Positions 1 through 5,216 of a stretch of 10,274 nt of DNA are shown piece after piece. The notes beneath the pieces were generated by a model, which saw only the letters and a list, made by a program, of their open reading frames with translations, searched no databases and was not told the DNA's origin. The position numbers and the translations under genes were made by a program. The stretch's first letter is position 1. Each line of letters opens with the position of its first letter. Source of the DNA: Verrucomicrobia bacterium GWC2_42_7 (GTDB lineage Bacteria; Verrucomicrobiota; Verrucomicrobiia; Opitutales; GWC2-42-7-A); NCBI GenBank assembly GCA_001831055.1, contig MIDO01000068.1, positions 1 through 10,274 on the forward strand. Direction: 5' to 3'.

Positions 1-1
1 T

Positions 2-838
2 ATAACAAATCTAGGGTTTTCTGAAGAAAACCTCCTGATTTATCGGAAAATGATCCGCTATCCCTTTGGCATGATCTTACATTGCGGCCCTACCGGTTCC
101 GGCAAGTCAATGACCTTGTTCTCAGCATTGAGAGAAATCGCTTCACCAGAAATTAACGTACAAACGGCAGAAGATCCCATCGAATATACCATTCCCGGAA
201 TCAACCAAGTCCAAATGCACAGAGCCATAGGACTAACGTTTGCTAGCACATTGCGCAGCTTCCTTCGTATGGACCCAGATGTGATCCTCTTGGGAGAAAT
301 TCGAGACAAAGAAACTGCAGAAATCGCCATCGAAGCAGCATTAACAGGGCACTTGCTCCTCAGTACAATGCATACAAATGACGCACCCTCTACCATCGCT
401 CGCTTTACTGACATGGAGATCGAGCCTTTTATGATTTCATCCTCTCTCCTCGTCGTGTGCGCTCAACGATTAATGCGCAAAGTGTGCAGTAAATGTAGAG
501 TCACCTATAAGCCAGAAGCAAATGAATCAGAAATTTTGATGAATTCCATAAAATGGACAGGGGATATCTACAAAGCAAACGAATATGGTTGCCCAGCGTG
601 TGGCGGAATGGGCATGAAGGGCCGCATCGGCATTCACGAACTCATGCAGAATAACGACGAACTAACCAGAGCCATCAACCGCAACGCAGACACAGCCACT
701 CTCAAAGTCATTGCGATGCAAACGGGCATGAAAACCCTTCACCAAGACAGCATGCTTAAAGTCAAAAACGGCGTAACCTCCCTCCTCGAGGCTATTTCCG
801 TCGTCCCACCAGATTCCATTCAAATCGAGAAAAAGTAA
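2..838 (+). CDS. GspE/PilB-family secretion or type IV pilus assembly ATPase, C-terminal part (5' end outside window)
   Basis: This is a cytoplasmic hexameric ATPase of the GspE/PilB/VirB11 superfamily, which powers pseudopilus or pilus extension. The frame is open from base 2, and the 16 codons before the first ATG at 50 read [13 protein letters not shown], a typical GspE segment. The ATG is therefore internal and the gene is truncated by the window edge. Visible motifs are Walker A GPTGSGKS (86-109), the Asp box TAEDPIEY, Walker [10 protein letters not shown] (281-307), the His-box region [14 protein letters not shown], a zinc-binding tetracysteine (CSKC, 31 residues, CPAC) and the KGRIGIHEL motif near the end. 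The tetracysteine separates it from the retraction ATPase PilT, which lacks it. GspE and PilB cannot be told apart from this fragment. The stop is TAA at 836-838, and the gene converges on the leftward HTH/rpmG block. Confidence 0.93.
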   Translation: MTNLGFSEENLLIYRKMIRYPFGMILHCGPTGSGKSMTLFSALREIASPEINVQTAEDPIEYTIPGINQVQMHRAIGLTFASTLRSFLRMDPDVILLGEIRDKETAEIAIEAALTGHLLLSTMHTNDAPSTIARFTDMEIEPFMISSSLLVVCAQRLMRKVCSKCRVTYKPEANESEILMNSIKWTGDIYKANEYGCPACGGMGMKGRIGIHELMQNNDELTRAINRNADTATLKVIAMQTGMKTLHQDSMLKVKNGVTSLLEAISVVPPDSIQIEKK

Positions 839-847
839 ATTTTTTTT

Positions 848-875
848 GAAAAAGGGCTTTTGGACTCCCAAAGGC
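848..875 (-). terminator. Rho-independent terminator candidate for the leftward HTH/rpmG block
   Basis: Bases 856-863 pair with 868-875 (GCTTTTGG, loop ACTC, CCAAAGGC; one G-U pair). Read leftward, the 8-bp hairpin is followed by CCTTTTTC. It sits between two convergent genes. On the plus strand no T-run follows it, so it is oriented for the minus-strand genes. Confidence 0.5.
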
Positions 876-899
876 GTTCTCCCCCAAAAAATTCATTTA

Positions 900-1079
900 C
901 TATGATTTTCTTGAAGTTTTCTTAAAAGGAGCCAGTTGGCCGAGTTTTTCGCGGGCAATCCAGCGGTAAATGGTTTTCAAGCCCAAACCGAATTCTTCTG
1001 ACACTTCCCTAACCCCTTTCCCCCCCTGGAGCTGTTTTAGCACCTTGCATCTCACTTCTATATCGTATGGTTTTGGCAT
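900..1079 (-). CDS. Small helix-turn-helix protein, transposase N-terminal type (IS630/IS3-like HTH), probable remnant
   Basis: The 59-residue product starts MPKPYDIEVRCKVLKQL and continues GVREVSEEFGLGLKTIYRWI. That is the classic transposase helix-turn-helix: a basic first helix, the V-x-E-V-S-x-x-F-G-L turn, and a recognition helix ending in T-I-Y-R-W. A longer reading from 1175 would add 32 residues that overlap the rpmG 3' end in another frame and look like shadow sequence, so I chose the ATG at 1079. The DDE catalytic domain of an IS630-type transposase is absent: the frame stops with TAG at 900-902 and the pilus ATPase gene lies beyond. It is either a decayed insertion sequence or a domesticated DNA-binding protein. 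It lies 53 bases downstream of rpmG on the same strand, so it may be co-transcribed. No inverted terminal repeats were seen. Confidence 0.6.
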   Translation of the reverse strand: MPKPYDIEVRCKVLKQLQGGKGVREVSEEFGLGLKTIYRWIAREKLGQLAPFKKTSRKS

Positions 1080-1132
1080 TCTTTTATAGTCTGTGTTAAA
1101 AAAAGACAGGGGCTTTGAAGGGAAACGAGCGC

Positions 1133-1303
1133 TTAGTCTTTGATTTCGCGATGCAGTGTATGACGCTTCAAGCAAGGATTGTATTTCATCTTTTCCACTT
1201 TTTCTTGCTGCGTCTTCTTATTGCGCGTGCTCATGTAGCGTGAAGGACTTTTTCCTTCTTTTCTAGCTTCTGTGCATTCTAATATAATGTGTTCTCTTGG
1301 CAT
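1133..1303 (-). CDS. rpmG: 50S ribosomal protein L33
   Basis: The 56-residue product begins [18 protein letters not shown], continues with [10 protein letters not shown] and ends [13 protein letters not shown]. This matches the L33 family over its whole length (L33 is usually 49-56 residues). L33 sits near the E site of the large ribosomal subunit. The N-terminal MPRE-x-I-x-L-E-C-T-E-A form and the inserted EGKSPSRY segment are, to my knowledge, typical of PVC-group and some candidate-phylum L33 proteins. Only two cysteines are present (residues 10 and 44), so this is not the four-cysteine zinc form. There is no Shine-Dalgarno sequence: the bases before the ATG are AT-rich (TATATATTTAAGT). 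A TATAAT hexamer on the minus strand lies at 1341-1336. The HTH gene follows 53 bases downstream. Confidence 0.93.
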   Translation of the reverse strand: MPREHIILECTEARKEGKSPSRYMSTRNKKTQQEKVEKMKYNPCLKRHTLHREIKD

Positions 1304-1335
1304 ACTTAAATATATAAAGATAAGCGATGCTAGAA

Positions 1336-1341
1336 ATTATA
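1336..1341 (-). promoter_or_regulatory. -10-like hexamer upstream of rpmG
   Basis: The minus strand reads TATAAT here, 32 bases before the rpmG ATG. I see no good -35 element 16-18 bases upstream of it. A TTGAAT-16-TAGCAT pair in the same stretch is an alternative. Support is weak because the spacer is AT-rich. Confidence 0.3.
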
Positions 1342-1373
1342 TTATGGAATTCAATACTTTTTATAAAAAATTT

Positions 1374-1500
1374 ACTGAAAGACATTATTTCAGTTTTTGA
1401 GTTCGTGGGCTGCGGACTCACTCTTCCTTACGTACGGATGTACGCTTGGTCGTGTTCGCTTTGCCCGCCTGCTCAAAATCCTGAACTAAAGTCTTTCAGT
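1374..1500. repeat. Palindromic repeat element, copy 1 (long-arm hairpin with conserved core)
   Basis: The outer arms ACTGAAAGAC (1374-1383) and GTCTTTCAGT (1491-1500) pair perfectly. Pairing continues inward imperfectly through 1384-1393/1481-1490 to TTTTTGAG (1394-1401) / CTCAAAA (1472-1478), giving a stem of roughly 28 bp. The loop of about 70 bases holds a small hairpin CGTAC-GGAT-GTACG. The core is clearly homologous to that of the element at 9233-9358, with blocks GCGGACTCAC/ACGGACTCAC, ACGTACGGATGTACGC and CCGCCT-CTCAAAA. The element lies 88 bases past the exonuclease stop and upstream of rpmG. It encodes nothing convincing. Confidence 0.8.
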
Positions 1501-1530
1501 GCGATTATTGGAGAGCTGAGAAAAGAAAAG

Positions 1531-1566
1531 GCTCCCTCGTGTTCATCTCATCCGCCTTCTCTAAAA
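1531..1566. repeat. Decayed partial copy of the palindromic element core
   Basis: Bases here (GCTCCCTCGTGTTC, then TCCGCCTTCTCTAAAA) align with the 3' half of the core in both full elements (TCGTGTTC in copy 1, TCCGCCTTCTCAAAA in copy 2). The left half and the outer arms are missing or unrecognisable. It lies between copy 1 and the exonuclease stop codon and suggests an older or truncated insertion of the same family. Confidence 0.45.
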
Positions 1567-1587
1567 CAGAAACAATGTCGATCTCTT

Positions 1588-2241
1588 TTAAAACAGTTCC
1601 ATTTGCCTACAATCTTGTTGATAGGAGCTGTACTTAAATAGGAGGGGCAGGCCGTCAGAATGGAATTGGGGCATGTTTATGAGTCGGCAGATAAGAAGGG
1701 CACAGGCAATGGCATCGTATAGGGCAGAATGGTACTGACGGCGTTTTTCCGGGCAATGAATTTTGCTCAATGCATCGAGATTTTCTTGTAATTGGAACGT
1801 TTCGATGAGGGACTCTAATTTATAGGATGGAAGTTTTTGGTATAAATTCTCATATAAACGCAGGGTATCTATCCAAGGACCCCAAGTGACGCTGGGTTGA
1901 CCATCTGAAAAATTCTGCGTGGAGGCCGTATAGGGCCAGACTGCTTTTAATAGCTGATGTTCTGTAAATGCATTATGGGCAGCAAAGGGACCGCTTCCTC
2001 TTAGCGAGGAAAAGAGATTCCAATCCGTATCGATGGGGAGTAAACGCGTGAGTTCGTCTTCATAAATTCCATGACAAGCGGTTTCTCGATAAGGAATAGT
2101 CCCGTAGGGTCTGCATAATCGAGTATGGGTTGACTCAATTACTCCATTAGAGATAGTTGCAATACCATATTCAACAATCCCCGATTGCAAACTCCCTTCA
2201 AAATCAATAACATGTATAGGTGCGTTGCTGAAACTCATCAT
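1588..2241 (-). CDS. DEDDh-superfamily 3'-5' exonuclease (DnaQ-like)
   Basis: The product is about 217 residues of the RNase T/DnaQ fold, which removes nucleotides from 3' ends using two metal ions. Exo I is VIDFEGS (the Asp and Glu of DxE), exo II is AAHNAFTEHQLL, and exo III is YHSALYDA (His, four residues, Asp). The WIDTLRLYENLYQKLPSYKL segment is also typical of the family. In exo II the usual Asp position is filled by Glu, a variant I believe occurs in some stand-alone family members. The frame could open at a TTG at 2247, but ATG codons at 2241 and 2238 are better starts. A GAGG sits immediately before 2241 and three bases before 2238, so 2238 may be the true initiator. Whether the substrate is DNA or RNA cannot be read from the sequence. 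Confidence 0.82.
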   Translation of the reverse strand: MMSFSNAPIHVIDFEGSLQSGIVEYGIATISNGVIESTHTRLCRPYGTIPYRETACHGIYEDELTRLLPIDTDWNLFSSLRGSGPFAAHNAFTEHQLLKAVWPYTASTQNFSDGQPSVTWGPWIDTLRLYENLYQKLPSYKLESLIETFQLQENLDALSKIHCPEKRRQYHSALYDAIACALLICRLINMPQFHSDGLPLLFKYSSYQQDCRQMELF

Positions 2242-2252
2242 CCTCAAAAAGA

Positions 2253-2273
2253 GCAGTAAAAATTATTTACTGC
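2253..2273. promoter_or_regulatory. Perfect 8-bp inverted repeat upstream of the exonuclease gene
   Basis: GCAGTAAA (2253-2260), five bases, then TTTACTGC (2266-2273) form a perfect dyad 12 bases before the ATG at 2241. The position suits an operator or a 5'-leader hairpin for the exonuclease gene. No T-run follows in the leftward direction beyond CTCTTTTT. Confidence 0.4.
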
Positions 2274-2521
2274 ATAAGCAAGTTAAAAGTTAGGGGAACG
2301 GTTTTCTGTTTTGGGGCAGCAAGAATAATTCTAAGGGAACTGCTTTTCTAAAATTATATCAAAACAAAGATTTTCAAACGCGAATTCGGAATAAGGAATA
2401 TTGTCTATACGCATCTTAATTTTATTCATCTCTCATTTGCTCTCAGTGAGTTAGGTTGCTACGTGAATTAAACAAATGTTCTCTCACATGAAAAAGTCGA
2501 GAGTTTTTTATAAAAATTTAG

Positions 2522-2549
2522 TTGACGCCAGAATAAAAGAAATAACAAT
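2522..2549 (+). promoter_or_regulatory. Sigma70-like promoter candidate, distal, gene A
   Basis: TTGACG at 2522-2527, a 16-base spacer and AACAAT at 2544-2549. The same arrangement is kept upstream of the paralogue at 4981. If used, it gives a leader of about 190 bases that contains the conserved hairpin at 2684-2715. Confidence 0.35.
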
Positions 2550-2683
2550 GCAACAGGCATAGGAAATTACAGGCTTTTGATCGAGTTGTTGATTGAAAAA
2601 GAGCCAAAGAAGAAAGTTTTATGTTTATAAGAAAAAGTCTGTTTTTGCTTCCAATTATTTCATCACAAGGCCATTACATACAA

Positions 2684-2731
2684 TCACATGACATCTAAAA
2701 CTATCGGTCATGTGACTTTTTAGGATAAAAT
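2684..2731 (+). promoter_or_regulatory. Inverted repeat with T-run and -10-like hexamer before gene A (operator or attenuator)
   Basis: TCACATGAC (2684-2692) pairs perfectly with GTCATGTGA (2707-2715), followed by five T (2717-2721) and then TAAAAT at 2726-2731, 13 bases before the ATG at 2745. Two readings fit. It may be an attenuator-type terminator in a long leader, or an operator overlapping the -35 region of a proximal promoter that yields a leader of only about 6 bases. No Shine-Dalgarno sequence precedes the ATG, which favours the second. The structure recurs at the paralogue. Confidence 0.5.
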
Positions 2732-2744
2732 ACATCGTTCTCTC

Positions 2745-4769
2745 ATGAAAAAATTAATACTGTTAATAGCAATTACTCATCCTATTGTCTTGTTTTCATC
2801 TAAGAGCAGCAATACTGAGAAAGAATTTTCACAATTGGAGTTACCCTCTTCTTCTCCTTCTCTTCCACGGACTCGGCATGGGTCCTTGGGAACTGCTGCA
2901 GCTTCTGCCGATGCCGCAATGAGAGAAAGAGGTTCCTCTCAAACCCTAACTTTACCAATCAAAGGCACCTCCTCGCACAAACGAGCAAGTAGCTCCCCAT
3001 CAAAAGAGAAGCCGCAATTCATTGCGATAAAAAAATCGGGATCCTCCGGTCCCTCTTTTCTTGGAAGTCTAATTTTATTTCGCGCAACTGCAGCGGCTTC
3101 CCCAAAGGCTCAGAAGCTAGGGCAAGATAGCTCACCTTTTTTTGCCAATTCATTATTTTTCAAAAACGAAGGAAAAGGAGCCGATGAAACCTTTCGGATA
3201 CCACCTCTTTCCTTGAGTCAAGAGAAGCCCACCATCTCCAGCTCTAGTTATGAATCTCAGAAAGGAGTACATAGCGAGACAGAAAGAAAACAAAATGTTC
3301 AAAAATCAACAAAAAGTCATCAAAAACAAGAAAGAAGTGGGTACGTCTCTACCCAATCCCTTTCCCCAGCCCCCTCACGAGACAGAGACAATGTTTCCGC
3401 CAAAATAGGACCGTCTGATCCCTTTTCCCCTTCTCCAGCAGTGACTCCAACGGCTTCTCCAGTGAATAAAACTGGACTTTTTGATGGGCAGCAGAATATG
3501 ACGCCACTTATGCTTGCAAGTCCTGGAGACAAAGAGGTCATAGTGCCAATCCAGCCTCACTTTGACCTGTTCCAAGCATTTCGTAACTGTGAGACTGCTT
3601 ATAATGAAATAGATTTCATAGTGGTTGCAGCGGCAATCCAGCCTGAGTTTGAGATGCTAAAAAAAGCATTTAGTAGTAACTGCAAACCTGTTGATGCTAA
3701 ACTTATTGGGGAAGGTAGGGAACTGTCTCTCTTTTACCTTATCAACCGTCTTGGTCCTGATAATATTGCGTTTTTTCAGCTTAAAAATAAAACTGTAGTC
3801 GTTGCTCTAATTGGTAAAAACTACATTGAATCCGCCAGTCGCAGTCAGCAAATTATAGATTGCTTTCGTCCAGGATTAAAAATATTTTTCTTGGCAGGTA
3901 TATGTGGCAGCCTAAGTCCAGATTTCAAGCCGGGGGATGTTATTATTCCAGAATGTCTTTTAGATACGACCACCGGATATTACTGTAATGTGGATGAGGA
4001 AGGACAATATATTCCTAGGGAAGAGATAGCCCCTCGTCTTAACGGACAATGTTTAGGAGAACTCTGTCTAATACATCAAGAGCGTATACCTGCATGTAAA
4101 GATCTATTTTCCCTAGCTGAGGAATTGGTTTTAGCCAGAAATGAGCCAGACAAAAATCCAATTATACACGAGAGATTGAATGAAAAAATAAAAAGTGCAC
4201 ATTTAATAGGTCAAGGAATGGGAGAGTACCCAATCTCTTTGAGCATGCGATCCATTGAAGCCAATGGCAAAGATCCAAAACACCGCGAGCGTTCCAAGTC
4301 AGTAGAGGCAAATGAGCCTAGTGATAATATAAGTCCTCGCATAAAACCTAGTGTTGTTGATAATGTAAAACAAGAAATTATCTATAAGTATATGATGAGC
4401 AGCGATAGTGATGAATTCAGAAACCTTCAAAAGGGCGAAACGCGCGCCAATATTATAATCGGAGGAATTGGAACCTCCAATACAGCTTTTGTTGATAGCA
4501 GTAGCATTGCGACCGTATTGAGAAACCTCGATGGCGTGTTTGTAGATATGGAAGCGGCTGCTATGGGGACGGTTTGTTTACACAACCATATTCCTTTCGT
4601 GGTTGTAAAGAGTGCAAGTGATAGAGCTGGAATCCAAGCAGGACAAAATGAAATAAGAGCCAACCGTGAGACCAGTGCACGTAATGCCGCTATCGTTGTT
4701 CGCGCAATAATAGATTGTCTCCCAACAGAGATAAGTCAGATGCCATCTCCTTACATTCGACGTCGTTAG
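2745..4769 (+). CDS. Secreted protein with C-terminal nucleoside phosphorylase / MTA-SAH nucleosidase fold domain (paralogue A)
   Basis: 674 residues. Residues 1-18 are a signal peptide (MKKLILLIAITHPIVLFSS). Residues 20 to about 285 are a Ser/Pro/Lys-rich, probably disordered region with SSSPS near 35-39 and TAAASADA at 50-57. The rest is a PNP_UDP_1-type domain. FIVVAAAIQPEFEML is the first strand, with Glu301 matching the catalytic Glu12 of E. coli MTA/SAH nucleosidase. FFLAGICGSLSPDFKPGDVI is the glycine-rich ribose/phosphate region. VDMEAAAM carries Glu603 (Glu174 in E. coli) and VVVKSASDRAG carries Asp626 (Asp197). The fold normally cleaves the N-glycosidic bond of purine nucleosides. 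Between PGDVI and the IIIGGIG strand there are about 160 residues where the E. coli enzyme has about 55, so a lineage-specific insertion is present. Substrate is unknown: MTA, SAH, nucleosides or nucleotides are all possible. Export suggests a periplasmic or host-directed role. Confidence 0.82.
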   Translation: MKKLILLIAITHPIVLFSSKSSNTEKEFSQLELPSSSPSLPRTRHGSLGTAAASADAAMRERGSSQTLTLPIKGTSSHKRASSSPSKEKPQFIAIKKSGSSGPSFLGSLILFRATAAASPKAQKLGQDSSPFFANSLFFKNEGKGADETFRIPPLSLSQEKPTISSSSYESQKGVHSETERKQNVQKSTKSHQKQERSGYVSTQSLSPAPSRDRDNVSAKIGPSDPFSPSPAVTPTASPVNKTGLFDGQQNMTPLMLASPGDKEVIVPIQPHFDLFQAFRNCETAYNEIDFIVVAAAIQPEFEMLKKAFSSNCKPVDAKLIGEGRELSLFYLINRLGPDNIAFFQLKNKTVVVALIGKNYIESASRSQQIIDCFRPGLKIFFLAGICGSLSPDFKPGDVIIPECLLDTTTGYYCNVDEEGQYIPREEIAPRLNGQCLGELCLIHQERIPACKDLFSLAEELVLARNEPDKNPIIHERLNEKIKSAHLIGQGMGEYPISLSMRSIEANGKDPKHRERSKSVEANEPSDNISPRIKPSVVDNVKQEIIYKYMMSSDSDEFRNLQKGETRANIIIGGIGTSNTAFVDSSSIATVLRNLDGVFVDMEAAAMGTVCLHNHIPFVVVKSASDRAGIQAGQNEIRANRETSARNAAIVVRAIIDCLPTEISQMPSPYIRRR

Positions 4770-4847
4770 GATTTTATAGTTAATTCCTATTAATAATTCT
4801 TGAGGTATAAAAAAGACATTTAGGTAAGTGATAGTCCTCTCTCTTTC

Positions 4848-4879
4848 GCTGAAGAAAATTTTAAAAAAAATTCTTCAGC
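4848..4879 (+). other. Hairpin downstream of paralogue A
   Basis: GCTGAAGAA (4848-4856) pairs perfectly with TTCTTCAGC (4871-4879), with an AT-only extension inward. No T-run follows. The preceding words (CTCTCTTTCGCTGAAGAAAATTT) resemble 9539-9560 upstream of the last gene (TTTCTCTCGCCGAAGAAAATTT), so the two spacers may be related. Confidence 0.45.
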
Positions 4880-4903
4880 AATGCTAACTTCCTTTTGAAA
4901 AGT

Positions 4904-4952
4904 GCGAAAAACCTTTCTTCTCTTGTGAAAAGAAAGGCTTTCGCGTTTTTTT
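4904..4952 (+). terminator. Rho-independent terminator of paralogue A
   Basis: GCGAAA (4904-4909) pairs with TTTCGC (4939-4944). After a small internal loop, CCTTTCTT (4912-4919) pairs with AAGAAAGG (4930-4937), leaving a 10-base loop. Seven T follow at 4946-4952. Stem and T-run are both good for a rightward terminator 135 bases past the stop codon. Confidence 0.75.
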
Positions 4953-4980
4953 ACTTCCAATTATAATTTAAAAAATTTAA

Positions 4981-5008
4981 TTGACGCAGAATAAAAAGGA
5001 GTGAAAAT
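4981..5008 (+). promoter_or_regulatory. Sigma70-like promoter candidate, distal, gene B
   Basis: TTGACG at 4981-4986, a 16-base spacer and GAAAAT at 5003-5008. It lies at the matching place in the duplicated block (compare 2522-2549). The -10 match is modest. Confidence 0.33.
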
Positions 5009-5144
5009 GCATCAAACGTAGGAATTTACTGACTTCAAATAAATTTATTTATTAAAAATGAGCAAAAGAAAGAAAGAGTTTCATTTTTATAAGAAAGAGT
5101 TTGCTTTTATTCTTAGAAATACCATCATGGGAGCACTCTGTGTC

Positions 5145-5203
5145 GTCATATGACGTGGTCAAAAGAAAAGGTGTCATGTGACTTTTGTTTTTTTAGATAA
5201 AAT
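5145..5203 (+). promoter_or_regulatory. Inverted repeat with T-run and -10-like hexamer before gene B (operator or attenuator)
   Basis: GTCATATGAC (5145-5154, itself a perfect palindrome) pairs with GTCATGTGAC (5173-5182) over 10 bp with one G-U pair. TTTTGTTTTTTT follows (5183-5194), then TAAAAT at 5198-5203, exactly 13 bases before the ATG at 5217. The left arm differs from that of gene A yet pairing is kept, and the right arm is identical. The two functional readings are those given for the gene A element. Confidence 0.5.
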
Positions 5204-5216
5204 TTATTGTTTTTTT

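Larger units (their letters stand above)
2242..2744. other. Divergent intergenic spacer (503 bases)
   Basis: This stretch has no credible gene. From the left it holds the exonuclease dyad (2253-2273), about 200 bases in which I see nothing clear, and a weak 5-bp hairpin with six T (CTCTC 2481-2485, GAGAG 2499-2503, T-run 2504-2509). The block that is duplicated upstream of the second nucleosidase-like gene starts at about 2510. The weak hairpin has no rightward gene before it to terminate, so it may be a relic of an older duplicated unit. Confidence 0.5.
2510..2744 (+). repeat. Upstream block duplicated with the paralogous gene pair, copy A
   Basis: This block aligns with 4968-5216 through a series of shared words in the same order: AAAATTTA-TTGACGC, CAGAATAAAA, ATGCA, TAGGAA-TT, TTTATAAGAAA-AGT, GTCATGTGACTTTT and GATAAAAT before the ATG. 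The similarity shows that the duplication that made the two genes included their control region. Confidence 0.7.
4770..5216. other. Spacer between the tandem paralogues (447 bases)
   Basis: This stretch has no credible gene. It holds an AT-rich hairpin (4848-4879), a strong terminator (4904-4952), then the duplicated upstream block of the second gene (4968-5216). The first 75 bases show nothing clear. Confidence 0.6.
4968..5216 (+). repeat. Upstream block duplicated with the paralogous gene pair, copy B
   Basis: This is the partner of 2510-2744, with the same ordered words as listed there. It includes TTGACGCAGAATAAAA at the left and GTCATGTGACTTTT plus GATAAAAT just before the start codon. 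Copy B is slightly longer, and its T-tract after the inverted repeat is expanded. Confidence 0.7.

Noticed and set aside
1080..1175. N-terminal extension of the HTH protein to 91 residues
   Set aside because: The added 32 residues overlap rpmG in another frame and do not resemble any HTH family N-terminus; the ATG at 1079 gives the usual start.
1374..1566. A CRISPR array or tRNA in the repeat-bearing spacer
   Set aside because: There are no regularly spaced direct repeats and no cloverleaf with tRNA-conserved bases; the only repetition is the palindromic element and its partial copy.
1327..1641. A 104-codon rightward open frame between rpmG and the exonuclease gene
   Set aside because: It is a read-through of the palindromic repeat and then of the antisense of the exonuclease 3' end. 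It has no ribosome site, and its composition is that of repeat DNA.
2548..2562. Tiny leader reading frames (MQQA here, MHQT at 5007-5021) in both duplicated blocks
   Set aside because: They are four codons long, overlap the distal -10 candidate and share only the ATG-CA and TAG words. They are probably a by-product of the block's similarity.
5178..5216. Upstream start for paralogue B giving 624 residues
   Set aside because: It begins inside the conserved inverted repeat and would place 13 extra residues before a signal peptide that otherwise aligns with that of paralogue A.
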